12,478 bases of DNA, taken from the NCBI GenBank assembly GCA_018676275.1, contig JABHFC010000187.1, positions 1-12,478 of the forward strand, written 5' to 3'. The notes under the pieces were generated by a model, which did no database searches, had not been told where the DNA came from, and was given only the letters and a program-made list of their open reading frames with translations. This DNA comes from Gammaproteobacteria bacterium. Lineage in GTDB: Bacteria > Pseudomonadota > Gammaproteobacteria > Eutrophobiales > Eutrophobiaceae. The position numbers were made by a program, and so were the translations under genes. Below, piece by piece: positions 1 through 6,644 of the stretch. How positions within the stretch are numbered: position 1 is the first letter of the stretch; every line of letters begins with the position of its first letter.

Positions 1-34
1 AAAATAAGAACTCTAATATTATTATTTAACGCTT

Positions 35-1999
35 ATGAAAATTAGATATCTGGCTTGCCTACTTACGCTGATCTTTCTTTTTTCCTGCTCAGATAAGACA
101 CCGACAGATTCGAAAGGGCCTGTTGCGAGTGACTCTGCTGAGAAAGTCGAAATTCCTCATAGCACCACCCCGATAGACTCGGGCGAGGGCGAAGTCTATG
201 CAAATATGCGCGGCACAGCCGCCGGCGGCAAAGAACATCCAGGTAATGCGCTTTACGAGACGCATTGTGCTGAATGTCATAGCAAAGCCATTCCACGGGC
301 GCCACATTTATCGTTTTTGCAAATGTTGCCCGGTGACATGATTTTGCACACCTTAAATGAAGGTGCAATGCAGGCAATGGCAACGGAATTAAGCGGTAAA
401 GAGAAACAACAGCTTGCTGAATTTATTGCCGGTAGTACCGATTCCAAAAAACAGTACCCCTTACACATGTGCGAGGCGGACAGGAGTGGGTTTGATTACA
501 GTAGCCATCCATTCGCGAAAGGATGGGGTTTTGATTATCAAAATACTCGTTTTATTCCGGGCGAAGTTGCACAACTGGATAAAAAAGACTTATCCAAACT
601 TAAATTGAAATGGGCGTTCGCCTATCCGAATATGATTCGTGCGCGTTCGCATCCGACTCTGGTTGGGGGAGGTCTTATCGTCGGTAGTCAGGACGGTTCT
701 GTATATTTTCTGGATGAGGACAGCGGCTGTGTACGTTGGGTTTATCGTTCTTCAGCGGAAGTACGATCTGGTATCACTGTCAGTAATTGGCAGGGCGATG
801 AAAAAACAGCTGAGGCGCCGGTAGCTTATTTCGCGGATTTAATCGCACGTGTACATGCAATCAATCTCGAAACTGGCGAGCTAATGTGGATGACTAAAGT
901 GGATGGACATCCAAATGCCACAACGACCGCGCAACCTGTTCTGCACAAAGGTGTTATTTATCAATCGGTATCTTCCTTGGAAGAAGCCGCCGCCGCCGAT
1001 CCAGGTTATACATGTTGTAGTTTTCGCGGATCAGTTGTTGCGCTTGATGCGGTGACCGGAGAAGAAAAATGGAAAAGCTATACCATTAAGGAAGAACCGA
1101 AACAGGTAGGCGTCAGTTCCGCAGGCTTACCTATTTTAGCCCCCTCTGGCGCACCTGTTTGGAATACTCCTGCTGTGGACGAGAAGCGTGGTTTACTTTA
1201 CATGGGTACCGGCGGGAATTACTCGTCTCCTTCGCAGGATACCAGTGATGCTCTATTGGCGATGGACATGAAAAACGGTGAGATAAAGTGGTCACGTCAA
1301 ACAACAAAAGGCGATGCATGGAATGTAGCTTGCTTTCCATTTGTACCCTCGCATGCAAATTGTCCGGAAGAAGATGGACCTGATGTTGATTTTGCTGCGG
1401 GCATGATACATGTGATTGAAGGTGAGCAGGAGATGATGGTGGGCGCGCAAAAATCTGGTGATGTGTATGGCATTGATCCGCTTACTACCGAAATTGTCTG
1501 GCATCAAAAACCAGGTCGTGGAGGTAATCAGGGTGGTATTAATTTCGGCCTCGCTGCAAATGGCAGTACAGTATTTGTGCCTGTGGCAGATTATGATGAC
1601 GGCCTGTTACCTATCGAAGATGCGCGTCCGGGATTGAATGCATTTAACGCATTTACAGGCGAGCTAATCTGGTCTAATCCGACTGAGAATGTATGCGCTG
1701 ATAGAGAACATTGTGATCCCGGTATTTCAGCTCCGATAACAGCCATACCAGGCGTAGTTTTTGCCGGACATCTGGACTCATGGTTGAGAGCCTATGACAG
1801 TGAATCCGGTGAAGTGCTTTGGGAATACGACACCTTCCAGGATGTTACCACTGTATCAGGCGAGGTTGCCCACGGCGGTAGTATAAATGGTGGTACTGGT
1901 CCAATCGTGGCTAATGGTAAAGTTTATACGAACTCTGGTTATGGAATTTATTTTCATACGCCAGGTAATGTTCTGATGGTATTTGATGCTGAGGAATAA
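35..1999 (+). CDS. PQQ- and heme c-containing quinoprotein lipoprotein, polyvinyl-alcohol-dehydrogenase-like
   Basis: Predicted periplasmic-side oxidoreductase of 654 aa that would oxidise an alcohol-type substrate with PQQ and pass electrons to its own heme c. Seen: a signal peptide ending in a lipobox, LFSC with Cys18 (Ser at +2 favours outer-membrane sorting); a cytochrome c motif CAECH at residues 78-82 with Met112 or Met115 as possible axial ligand; then from about residue 170 a beta-propeller with repeats of the type ALDAVTGEEKW; and a vicinal Cys327-Cys328 pair, a hallmark of PQQ dehydrogenases. Known: cytochrome domain first and propeller second, at about 640-650 aa, is the arrangement of polyvinyl alcohol dehydrogenase (cytochrome) rather than of methanol dehydrogenase, which lacks the heme domain. 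The real substrate cannot be told from sequence. The start is supported by the signal peptide immediately after it; no Shine-Dalgarno is visible. It converges on the ATPase gene with a 34-bp gap. Confidence 0.88.
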   Translation: MKIRYLACLLTLIFLFSCSDKTPTDSKGPVASDSAEKVEIPHSTTPIDSGEGEVYANMRGTAAGGKEHPGNALYETHCAECHSKAIPRAPHLSFLQMLPGDMILHTLNEGAMQAMATELSGKEKQQLAEFIAGSTDSKKQYPLHMCEADRSGFDYSSHPFAKGWGFDYQNTRFIPGEVAQLDKKDLSKLKLKWAFAYPNMIRARSHPTLVGGGLIVGSQDGSVYFLDEDSGCVRWVYRSSAEVRSGITVSNWQGDEKTAEAPVAYFADLIARVHAINLETGELMWMTKVDGHPNATTTAQPVLHKGVIYQSVSSLEEAAAADPGYTCCSFRGSVVALDAVTGEEKWKSYTIKEEPKQVGVSSAGLPILAPSGAPVWNTPAVDEKRGLLYMGTGGNYSSPSQDTSDALLAMDMKNGEIKWSRQTTKGDAWNVACFPFVPSHANCPEEDGPDVDFAAGMIHVIEGEQEMMVGAQKSGDVYGIDPLTTEIVWHQKPGRGGNQGGINFGLAANGSTVFVPVADYDDGLLPIEDARPGLNAFNAFTGELIWSNPTENVCADREHCDPGISAPITAIPGVVFAGHLDSWLRAYDSESGEVLWEYDTFQDVTTVSGEVAHGGSINGGTGPIVANGKVYTNSGYGIYFHTPGNVLMVFDAEE

Positions 2000-2033
2000 A
2001 GAATTATTCAAATAACAATATTTCCAGAAGTTT

Positions 2034-2861
2034 TTATTGGCTCGTTGATTTTCGAAGTAGGCGACTTACGCGAGCAATAAGTTTTCTGGCATTTACCGGT
2101 TTTAGCATAAAATCATCAGCGCCTCTATTCAGGCCTTCTACTTCCAGATCAAGCTCATCTGTTCCCGTTAACATGATCACCGGAATATAGGATGTTGCCA
2201 TTTTTGATTTCAATTTTTTAATCAGAGCAATGCCATCACCTCTTGGCATCATATAATCTGTGACAATAAGGTCAGGACTTTCCAGCAAAGCATTCTTTAA
2301 TCCTTCGGTCCCATCTCTTGCAGTAATTACGGTGTAGCCTTCTCCTTCCAAAATACCCTTGATAAGCAAGAGGGTAAATTCTTCATCTTCACACACCAGG
2401 ATTTTCCTGGCCGTAACACTGCTTACTACAGAAACATGATCCTCATTTGCAGGTTCTTCAGCTTCTACATCATCAACTAATTCAGCTGATGGGATACGAT
2501 CCGGAACTAATTCTTCGGCTGGCGGAGGAGCAACCCGGTAAACTTCAGAAATGGTGGTCAGTCCGATAGTAGCTTTTTTGATCCCGTCGTAACTCATTCT
2601 ACAGAACGTTCCTTTGCTGGCTTCGTCTTCTATTTCCTGTGCAGTTCCATTATCGTTTATTAATCTTTGCAGGGCAGGCGTTGTATTTATCACTTCGTGA
2701 ATGCCGACCCGCCCGGTATAACCGGTAAAGTTACAGGCATCGCAACCTTCACCTTTCCAGAAAGTAATTGATTTGTCATTGCTAAAGCTTGCAGGTAAAC
2801 CTTTTAACAAATTACTGGTGTCAGGATCTTCATGTTTACATTCTGAACATAATCGTCTCAC
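2034..2861 (-). CDS. 3' piece: zinc-binding end of the ATPase, linker and CheY-like receiver domain
   Basis: This is the downstream frame, 275 aa if counted from the GTG at 2859-2861. That codon is an internal Val of the repaired protein and is not a convincing start. Seen: CSEC (Cys5, Cys8) and CDAC (Cys40, Cys43), the paired-cysteine zinc site of GspE/PilB ATPases, followed by the conserved GYTGRVGIHEV stretch; the usual family C-terminus ends near ISEVYRV (about residue 110). After it come roughly 40 residues rich in Pro, Glu and Asp, then a complete receiver domain: acidic pocket Glu158/Asp159, phospho-acceptor Asp202 in VTDYMMP, Thr232 and Lys254 in LKP. All phosphorylation residues are intact, which argues that the sequence has been under selection until recently and fits a fresh frameshift or a sequencing error better than an old pseudogene. 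Confidence 0.75.
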   Translation of the reverse strand: MRRLCSECKHEDPDTSNLLKGLPASFSNDKSITFWKGEGCDACNFTGYTGRVGIHEVINTTPALQRLINDNGTAQEIEDEASKGTFCRMSYDGIKKATIGLTTISEVYRVAPPPAEELVPDRIPSAELVDDVEAEEPANEDHVSVVSSVTARKILVCEDEEFTLLLIKGILEGEGYTVITARDGTEGLKNALLESPDLIVTDYMMPRGDGIALIKKLKSKMATSYIPVIMLTGTDELDLEVEGLNRGADDFMLKPVNARKLIARVSRLLRKSTSQ

Positions 2862-2901
2862 CAGTCTTTGTGCAACTACACCATTAAGCGTTGTGCTGAT
2901 A

Positions 2902-4263
2902 TTAAACGGTGCGACCCCCCAGATCCACTAACCTGGAAATGGCGGCAGCGGCGCTATTGGTATGCAACGTGGAAAGAACCATGTGTCCGGTCTGTGCCGC
3001 ATGAAAGGCAATATGTGCTGTTTCTTCGTCACGAATTTCGCCTAATAATATTATGTCAGGATCCTGACGTAGAATAGAACGTAGTCCATCGGAGAATGAC
3101 AGTCCGGCAGCCTCGTTAATTTCTACCTGGTTAATACCATCGACATCGTACTCAATCGGGTTTTCCAGGGTGACAATATTTACCTCTGGCGACATCAGGC
3201 TCTTTAGACAGGTATAAAGGGTGGTCGTTTTTCCGCTACCAGTCGGCCCGGTAACAAGTACGATGCCCTGCGGTTGAGAGATTGCAGTTCTCAGATCTTC
3301 GAGAGGAGCATCACTGAGATTTAATTCGTCAATGGATTCGGGACCGGCGATGGAACCCAAAACCCTAATAGTAACCTTCTCCCCATAGGCAGTAGGAAGA
3401 GTTGATACCCTCAGGTCGTAACGATTGCTATCAAAATTCACCTGCAACTTACCATCTTGTGGTGCACGGCGAATTGAAATATCCATTTTTGCAACGACTT
3501 TGATCCGGGAGACAACGCCAGTGTGAATATGTCGCTCTGTTTTCATCATTTCACGCATCACACCATCTATACGGTAACGGATAATGACTGAATTGCGTTG
3601 TGGTTCAATATGAATATCACTTGCTTTCAATTTGATCGCATCGGCGATAATGGCGTTAGTAAAACGCACCACAGGTGCTTTCCCGGAAAGATCCAGCAAG
3701 TCTTCCGTATTTTTTTCAATATCTTCTCTATTGCCGGGAACAGGATTAAAGATTACTTCTTTACTTCTGTCCGTTGTATCGAAAACGGACCCGGACAACA
3801 ATTCCGGCTCGGCATAATATTTATCGATCGCTGCGATAATCTCCTGTTCAGGTGCAATCGCTGTTTCAATTCGCATCTGTGTCGCAAAGCGCAGATCATC
3901 AATAGCTTGAAAATCGAGGGGGTTTGACATGATGATAGTAATACTGCCCTGGTTTTTTGACATGGGTATGACAATATAATGCTTTACCAGTTCTTGGGGC
4001 ACGAGTGAAATTACATCGTTGTCGATCTCGAGTTCGGCTAGCTTGATAAAAGGAATACTAAGTTGATCTGAAATAGCCTTTGCAATCTGCACATCGTCTG
4101 CGACCTGCATTTCCAGCAAAACCTGACCAACTCTCTTGCCCTGTGCTTTACTTAGCTCAAGAGCTTCAGTAAGGGTTTCCGTACTGATAAGTCCTGATTC
4201 AACCAGGATTTCCCCGAGATACCGCCGTCCAGGTTTCGATACTTTTTTATCTTTATCACTCAT
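2902..4263 (-). CDS. 5' piece: MshEN-like domain plus most of the GspE/PilB ATPase domain
   Basis: This is the upstream reading frame as it stands: 453 aa from the ATG at 4263. One codon further upstream, 4264-4266, is TTG and could also start, but the adjacent ATG is preferred. Residues about 13-70 show two imperfect motifs of the type seen in MshEN c-di-GMP-binding domains: one around YLGEILVESG and one around RVGQVLLEMQ. Each lacks some consensus positions (Tyr for Arg in the first, Gln for Gly in the second), so nucleotide binding is uncertain. The piece keeps Walker A, the Asp/Walker B box and the His box. It ends four foreign residues (GRTV) after the frameshift, without the zinc-binding part of the ATPase fold or the receiver domain. 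Alone it would probably not be a working assembly ATPase. A 153-bp gap separates it from the 204-aa gene upstream on the same strand. No Shine-Dalgarno is visible. Confidence 0.75.
   Translation of the reverse strand: MSDKDKKVSKPGRRYLGEILVESGLISTETLTEALELSKAQGKRVGQVLLEMQVADDVQIAKAISDQLSIPFIKLAELEIDNDVISLVPQELVKHYIVIPMSKNQGSITIIMSNPLDFQAIDDLRFATQMRIETAIAPEQEIIAAIDKYYAEPELLSGSVFDTTDRSKEVIFNPVPGNREDIEKNTEDLLDLSGKAPVVRFTNAIIADAIKLKASDIHIEPQRNSVIIRYRIDGVMREMMKTERHIHTGVVSRIKVVAKMDISIRRAPQDGKLQVNFDSNRYDLRVSTLPTAYGEKVTIRVLGSIAGPESIDELNLSDAPLEDLRTAISQPQGIVLVTGPTGSGKTTTLYTCLKSLMSPEVNIVTLENPIEYDVDGINQVEINEAAGLSFSDGLRSILRQDPDIILLGEIRDEETAHIAFHAAQTGHMVLSTLHTNSAAAAISRLVDLGGRTV
2915..2920 (-). other. Frameshift site: six-G homopolymer in the ATPase gene
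   Basis: On the coding strand the run reads CTGGGGGGTCGC. With five G's the frame gives L-G-V-A-P-F and continues through the family's conserved sequence; with six G's it reaches a TAA stop four codons beyond the break (2902-2904). The position of the shift is fixed by the sense of the protein on both sides, so the indel lies in this run or within a base or two of it. Confidence 0.85.
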
Positions 4264-4382
4264 CAATTGAAAATCTGAAAGTAGAAAATGTTTTTGTCAT
4301 TAATTAGGGATTGTGACGATGTTTTGAGTGTTATACAACTTTCGCTTTGGAAAATTGGATTAATTGATCGGTAGAGAAAGGG

Positions 4383-4402
4383 AACACAGAAAAGCGTGTG
4401 TT
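4383..4402 (-). terminator. Small hairpin in the 204-aa gene/ATPase intergenic gap (weak terminator or attenuator candidate)
   Basis: AACACA at 4383-4388 and TGTGTT at 4397-4402 form a perfect 6-bp stem with an 8-nt loop, 14 nt past the stop codon of the 204-aa gene on the minus strand. The sequence after it in the transcript is CCCTTTCTCT, which is pyrimidine-rich but not a clean U-run. It might reduce read-through into the ATPase gene. The rest of the 153-bp gap is AT-rich and shows no convincing promoter. Confidence 0.25.
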
Positions 4403-4416
4403 GCCTGACTTATAAT

Positions 4417-5031
4417 CTAATCCTTCGACATAAAACTTCCAAATAGACCTTCAAATTCCGCGGTATTTAAATTCGCATCATCAATATCGACTTCAATTTT
4501 ACTATCTACTGATTTTCGAACTACTTCGTGTATTGTCTGAATTAAGGATATCTCCATCGGCATCATTCTGAGGTCGCTTACAATCAATCCAGTTTCCCCA
4601 GCTGAATTTTCTATAGGCTTTAGCAATATTACCGGTAAGTAGTGAGAGTCGAGCATAAGCTGGATGGCCCGATAGGCGCTGCCGACGAAATCGATGAGAT
4701 TATCGCCGAATTGATTTTCCGATGCAGCCAGTGCGCCATGGCGAGTTGAAGATAAATCTGCAGGTAATTTGCAGTGCTCCAGGCCAAAAAAGGTAAGACT
4801 TTCCCACTCATGCCCTTCAGATTGAGTAACCATGCCCAATGTCCCGTTCTCCCAGCAGGCTTTCAGACGTGCAGGTTCGCAGTCAGGCAGATAATTTTTA
4901 TCTTTCATCACCATACGACCCTTGTCAAAGGTCAAATTGCTTAGAATCACTTTGCCTTTATTCAGATGAAGGACAAGATGCTCGCCAAGACCCTGCTCAT
5001 ATAATGTATGTATTAGTTTTACTAATTCCAT
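4417..5031 (-). CDS. Uncharacterised 204-aa cytoplasmic protein upstream of the pilus/secretion-type ATPase
   Basis: I do not recognise this protein with confidence. It has no signal peptide, membrane segment or catalytic motif, and ends in an acidic stretch (VDIDDANLNTAEFEG). The first ~70 residues, around LVLHLNKGKVILSNLTFDKG and then LKACWENGTLGM, faintly recall the DUF4388/PATAN fold, where a short strand-rich segment ends in an F-x-x-G-R-type turn and a W-x-x-G motif. This is an impression, not a match. It lies on the same strand as the ATPase, 153 bp upstream of it, and diverges from the REC-kinase gene (145-bp shared gap). PATAN-type proteins elsewhere act on the PilB motor, so a regulatory partner of the ATPase is a reasonable but untested guess. 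Start: ATG at 5031 with no Shine-Dalgarno; an inverted repeat lies 8 nt before it. Confidence 0.75.
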   Translation of the reverse strand: MELVKLIHTLYEQGLGEHLVLHLNKGKVILSNLTFDKGRMVMKDKNYLPDCEPARLKACWENGTLGMVTQSEGHEWESLTFFGLEHCKLPADLSSTRHGALAASENQFGDNLIDFVGSAYRAIQLMLDSHYLPVILLKPIENSAGETGLIVSDLRMMPMEISLIQTIHEVVRKSVDSKIEVDIDDANLNTAEFEGLFGSFMSKD

Positions 5032-5039
5032 GGGAGATA

Positions 5040-5071
5040 CTAAGAAAATGTCATAATTATTATGTTCTTAG
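5040..5071. promoter_or_regulatory. Nested inverted repeat just upstream of the 204-aa gene
   Basis: CTAAGAA (5040-5046) and TTCTTAG (5065-5071) form a 7-bp inverted repeat that encloses a second dyad, CATAAT-T-ATTATG (5052-5064), with a 5-nt asymmetric spacer (5047-5051). The outer arm ends 8 nt before the ATG of the minus-strand gene. It could be an operator in the divergent region or a hairpin in the 5' leader that limits ribosome access. The DNA is very AT-rich, so chance dyads are easier here. Confidence 0.35.
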
Positions 5072-5106
5072 CTTACAATATATGTGTAGTAATGGATATA
5101 TACTTG

Positions 5107-5118
5107 ATTGATATCAAT
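5107..5118. promoter_or_regulatory. 12-bp perfect palindrome ATTGATATCAAT in the divergent promoter region
   Basis: A perfect 12-bp palindrome lies 58 bp upstream of the REC-kinase start and 75 bp upstream of the 204-aa gene's start, a natural place for a dimeric repressor or activator site controlling both. A related 11-bp dyad, ATTGATTCAAT, occurs at 10050-10060 upstream of the second sensor gene. The regulator is unknown. Confidence 0.3.
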
Positions 5119-5151
5119 TCTCAAAGAATAACTGCTACATAAAATAAGAAA

Positions 5152-5163
5152 ATATACGATAAA
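5152..5163 (+). promoter_or_regulatory. Repeated 12-bp element ATATACGATAAA, possible -10 region of the REC-kinase gene (copy 1)
   Basis: The element ends 13 nt before the ATG at 5177. An exact copy lies at 10151-10162 upstream of the second sensor gene. It contains CGATAA, the right part of the sigma-28 -10 consensus GCCGATAA, and TACA occurs 15 nt upstream of its TACGATAA where TAAA would be expected; the rest of the -35 does not match. It could equally be a weak sigma-70 -10. Function is inferred only from repetition and position. Confidence 0.35.
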
Positions 5164-5176
5164 CACTTGAATAATA

Positions 5177-6424
5177 ATGAAGATTTTAATAATTGATGAC
5201 TCTGAATTTTTTAGGGGGCTGATAAGCAAATACCTTCTCAAAGAAATTCCTGATGTAGAGATAGTCGAGTACAAAGTCGAGGATCTTGGTAAACCGGGTA
5301 AGAATTTCATCTGGTCGGATTACGATGTCTTGTTGCTGGATTACAATCTGGGCAATGGCGAAGATGGTCTTGCATGGCTGGAAGAGTTTCGTTCGTTACC
5401 GGTGTTCCCACCTACCATAGTACTTACCGGCGAAGGCGATGAATATGTTGCAATGAATGCAATAAAGCTGGGCGCGGTTGATTATTTCAATAAGAAAGAC
5501 ATTTCAAAAAGACGTCTGGCGGAAATCGTAGGTAAGGCGGCTCATTTTAATGACAAGACCCAACCCAACGAAAACGAAAATTTTCATAATGCGACACAAA
5601 TAATAAAAAAAATAAATGAAGTTGATTATCAGTCAAGTGAAACTCTGGATATTGGTTATAAACTAATTCGTATGATTGGCGAAGGTGGTATGTCAAAAGT
5701 CTACCTTTCCGAAAGAAAAGAAGATAATAAATCAATCGTACTGAAAATTCTGGAGCTGGAAAAAATAACGGACATTAATGCAATCAGACGTTTTACGCGT
5801 GAGGCAGAGTTGGTTGCGCACATGGACAATCCACATGTTGTAAAAATTTACGAGTACGGCTTTAGTAATGAGTTTGGATTCATCGCCATGGAGTTTTTTA
5901 CACGTGGTGATCTTCAACAGAGAATGGAAGTTAACATTACGCTTGAACAGGCTCGAACTTATTTCTATCACATCGCACTTGGCTTACAGGCAATACACGA
6001 GATTGACGTAGTTCATCGTGACCTGAAACCAGCGAATATTATGTTTCGAAGTGATGACAGTATGGCTATTGGTGATTTTGGTATATCCAAGCAATTGGAC
6101 AGCAATACTGACCTGACTGCTGCGGATTCAATTATAGGGACGCCGCATTATATGAGTCCGGAGCAGGGTGAAGGAAAAGCGGTCGACATACGTTCTGATA
6201 TTTACAGTGCTGGTGTCATTCTGTTTGAGTTGCTTACCGGGGAAAGACCTTATAAGGGAAGTTCAGCTGCTGCACTGATTTATAAACATGTCTATTCAGA
6301 CATTCCAAAACTACCCAATGATGTACAACATTTTCAAGCTATTATTAATCGCCTCTTAGCTAAAAAACCTGATGATCGATATCAGAATGCGACTGAGTTA
6401 TTAACAGCGCTTGAAGACGTATAG
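5177..6424 (+). CDS. Response-regulator receiver domain fused to a Hanks-type Ser/Thr protein kinase
   Basis: A 415-aa cytoplasmic protein. Seen: N-terminal REC domain, about 1-120, with acidic pair Asp7/Asp8, phospho-acceptor Asp55 in LLLDYNLG, Thr84 and the Lys106/Lys107 region; a linker of about 40 residues; then a full protein kinase from about 160 to 415 with glycine loop GEGGMSKVY (168-176), ATP-anchoring Lys190 in VLK, catalytic loop HRDLKPAN (280-287), DFG (300-302), activation segment GTPHYMSPEQ (321-330) and the SDIYSAGV helix. All catalytic residues are present, so it should be active. No membrane segment or extracellular PASTA-type sensor follows. Known logic of such fusions: aspartate phosphorylation by a histidine kinase is expected to tune Ser/Thr kinase activity. 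The nearby hybrid kinase on the same strand is the obvious donor candidate (inference). The start is fixed by the REC domain beginning at residue 2; there is no Shine-Dalgarno. Confidence 0.93.
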   Translation: MKILIIDDSEFFRGLISKYLLKEIPDVEIVEYKVEDLGKPGKNFIWSDYDVLLLDYNLGNGEDGLAWLEEFRSLPVFPPTIVLTGEGDEYVAMNAIKLGAVDYFNKKDISKRRLAEIVGKAAHFNDKTQPNENENFHNATQIIKKINEVDYQSSETLDIGYKLIRMIGEGGMSKVYLSERKEDNKSIVLKILELEKITDINAIRRFTREAELVAHMDNPHVVKIYEYGFSNEFGFIAMEFFTRGDLQQRMEVNITLEQARTYFYHIALGLQAIHEIDVVHRDLKPANIMFRSDDSMAIGDFGISKQLDSNTDLTAADSIIGTPHYMSPEQGEGKAVDIRSDIYSAGVILFELLTGERPYKGSSAAALIYKHVYSDIPKLPNDVQHFQAIINRLLAKKPDDRYQNATELLTALEDV

Positions 6425-6454
6425 AGTGATTGGGTAAAGTTTAGCCTGGGTTAG

Positions 6455-6483
6455 AACACAAGAAATTGTATGTTTTTTTATTT
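6455..6483 (+). terminator. Probable rho-independent terminator after the REC-kinase gene
   Basis: An imperfect hairpin, AACA-CAA / TTG-(TA bulge)-TGTT around a GAAA tetraloop (6455-6474), is followed by seven consecutive T's and a further TTT, about 30 nt past the stop at 6424. The stem is weak and AT-rich but the T-run is good. If real, the hybrid kinase gene at 6645 needs its own promoter in the rest of the 220-bp gap, where I see no clear one. Confidence 0.4.
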
Positions 6484-6644
6484 GTCCTGTGCTTCGTAGG
6501 ATGAAACCTGAATTATTTTCAATATTGGGTAACTTTAATGCATGTGTTTCGTTCATTATTTTACTGCTTGTGCATCTGCGCTAACATTTGACAATGATTA
6601 ATGACAGAACTACTTCCTTGCTTAATGAATGACAAACTAATGTA

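Larger units (their letters stand above)
2034..4263 (-). pseudogene. Frameshifted GspE/PilB-family ATPase with C-terminal receiver domain (composite, 742 aa if repaired)
   Basis: Removing one G from the GGGGGG run (plus-strand C's at 2915-2920) joins two reading frames into one normal protein, in which LVDLG continues as VAPFNISTTLNG and runs into the zinc-binding segment. Repaired layout (numbered from the ATG at 4263): T2SSE_N/MshEN-like N-terminal domain about 13-150; RecA-like ATPase about 195-580 with Walker A GPTGSGKTT (Lys345), Walker B region LLGEIRD (Glu409), His box STLHTN (His434) and a CxxC...CxxC zinc site (Cys472, 475, 507, 510); an acidic/proline-rich linker about 578-615; and a REC domain about 620-739 (phospho-acceptor Asp669, Thr699, Lys721). 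Known family role: hexameric cytoplasmic ATPase driving type IV pilus or type II secretion pseudopilus assembly. No other pilus or secretion gene is in view, so PilB versus GspE cannot be decided. The frameshift may be real decay, phase variation or a sequence error in the homopolymer. Confidence 0.85.

Noticed and set aside
2000..2033. Bidirectional terminator between the convergent quinoprotein and ATPase genes
   Set aside because: Only an AT-rich dyad with a two-base centre (TTATT-CA-AATAA) is present, and no stable hairpin followed by a T-run could be drawn.
2859..2861. GTG as a genuine independent start for the receiver-bearing 3' piece
   Set aside because: The codon is an internal Val in the conserved ATPase sequence, with no ribosome site, and the frame is explained by the frameshift.
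3598..3927. 109-aa open frame on the plus strand inside the ATPase gene
   Set aside because: It is antisense to a conserved coding region, Cys/Phe-rich without family resemblance, and has no upstream signals.
4264..4266. TTG as the start codon of the ATPase gene
   Set aside because: An ATG follows immediately at 4263, and no Shine-Dalgarno favours the TTG; the ATG is the simpler choice.
5041..5153. 9-bp direct repeat TAAGAAAAT (5041-5049 and 5145-5153)
   Set aside because: It is short and AT-rich, in AT-rich DNA, with one copy inside the inverted-repeat arm and no further copies seen; it is likely chance.
6588..6616. Perfect TTGACA (6588-6593) as a -35 box for the hybrid kinase gene
   Set aside because: At 17-bp spacing the -10 position reads TACTTC, a poor match, and neighbouring spacings are no better; the hexamer alone is weak evidence.
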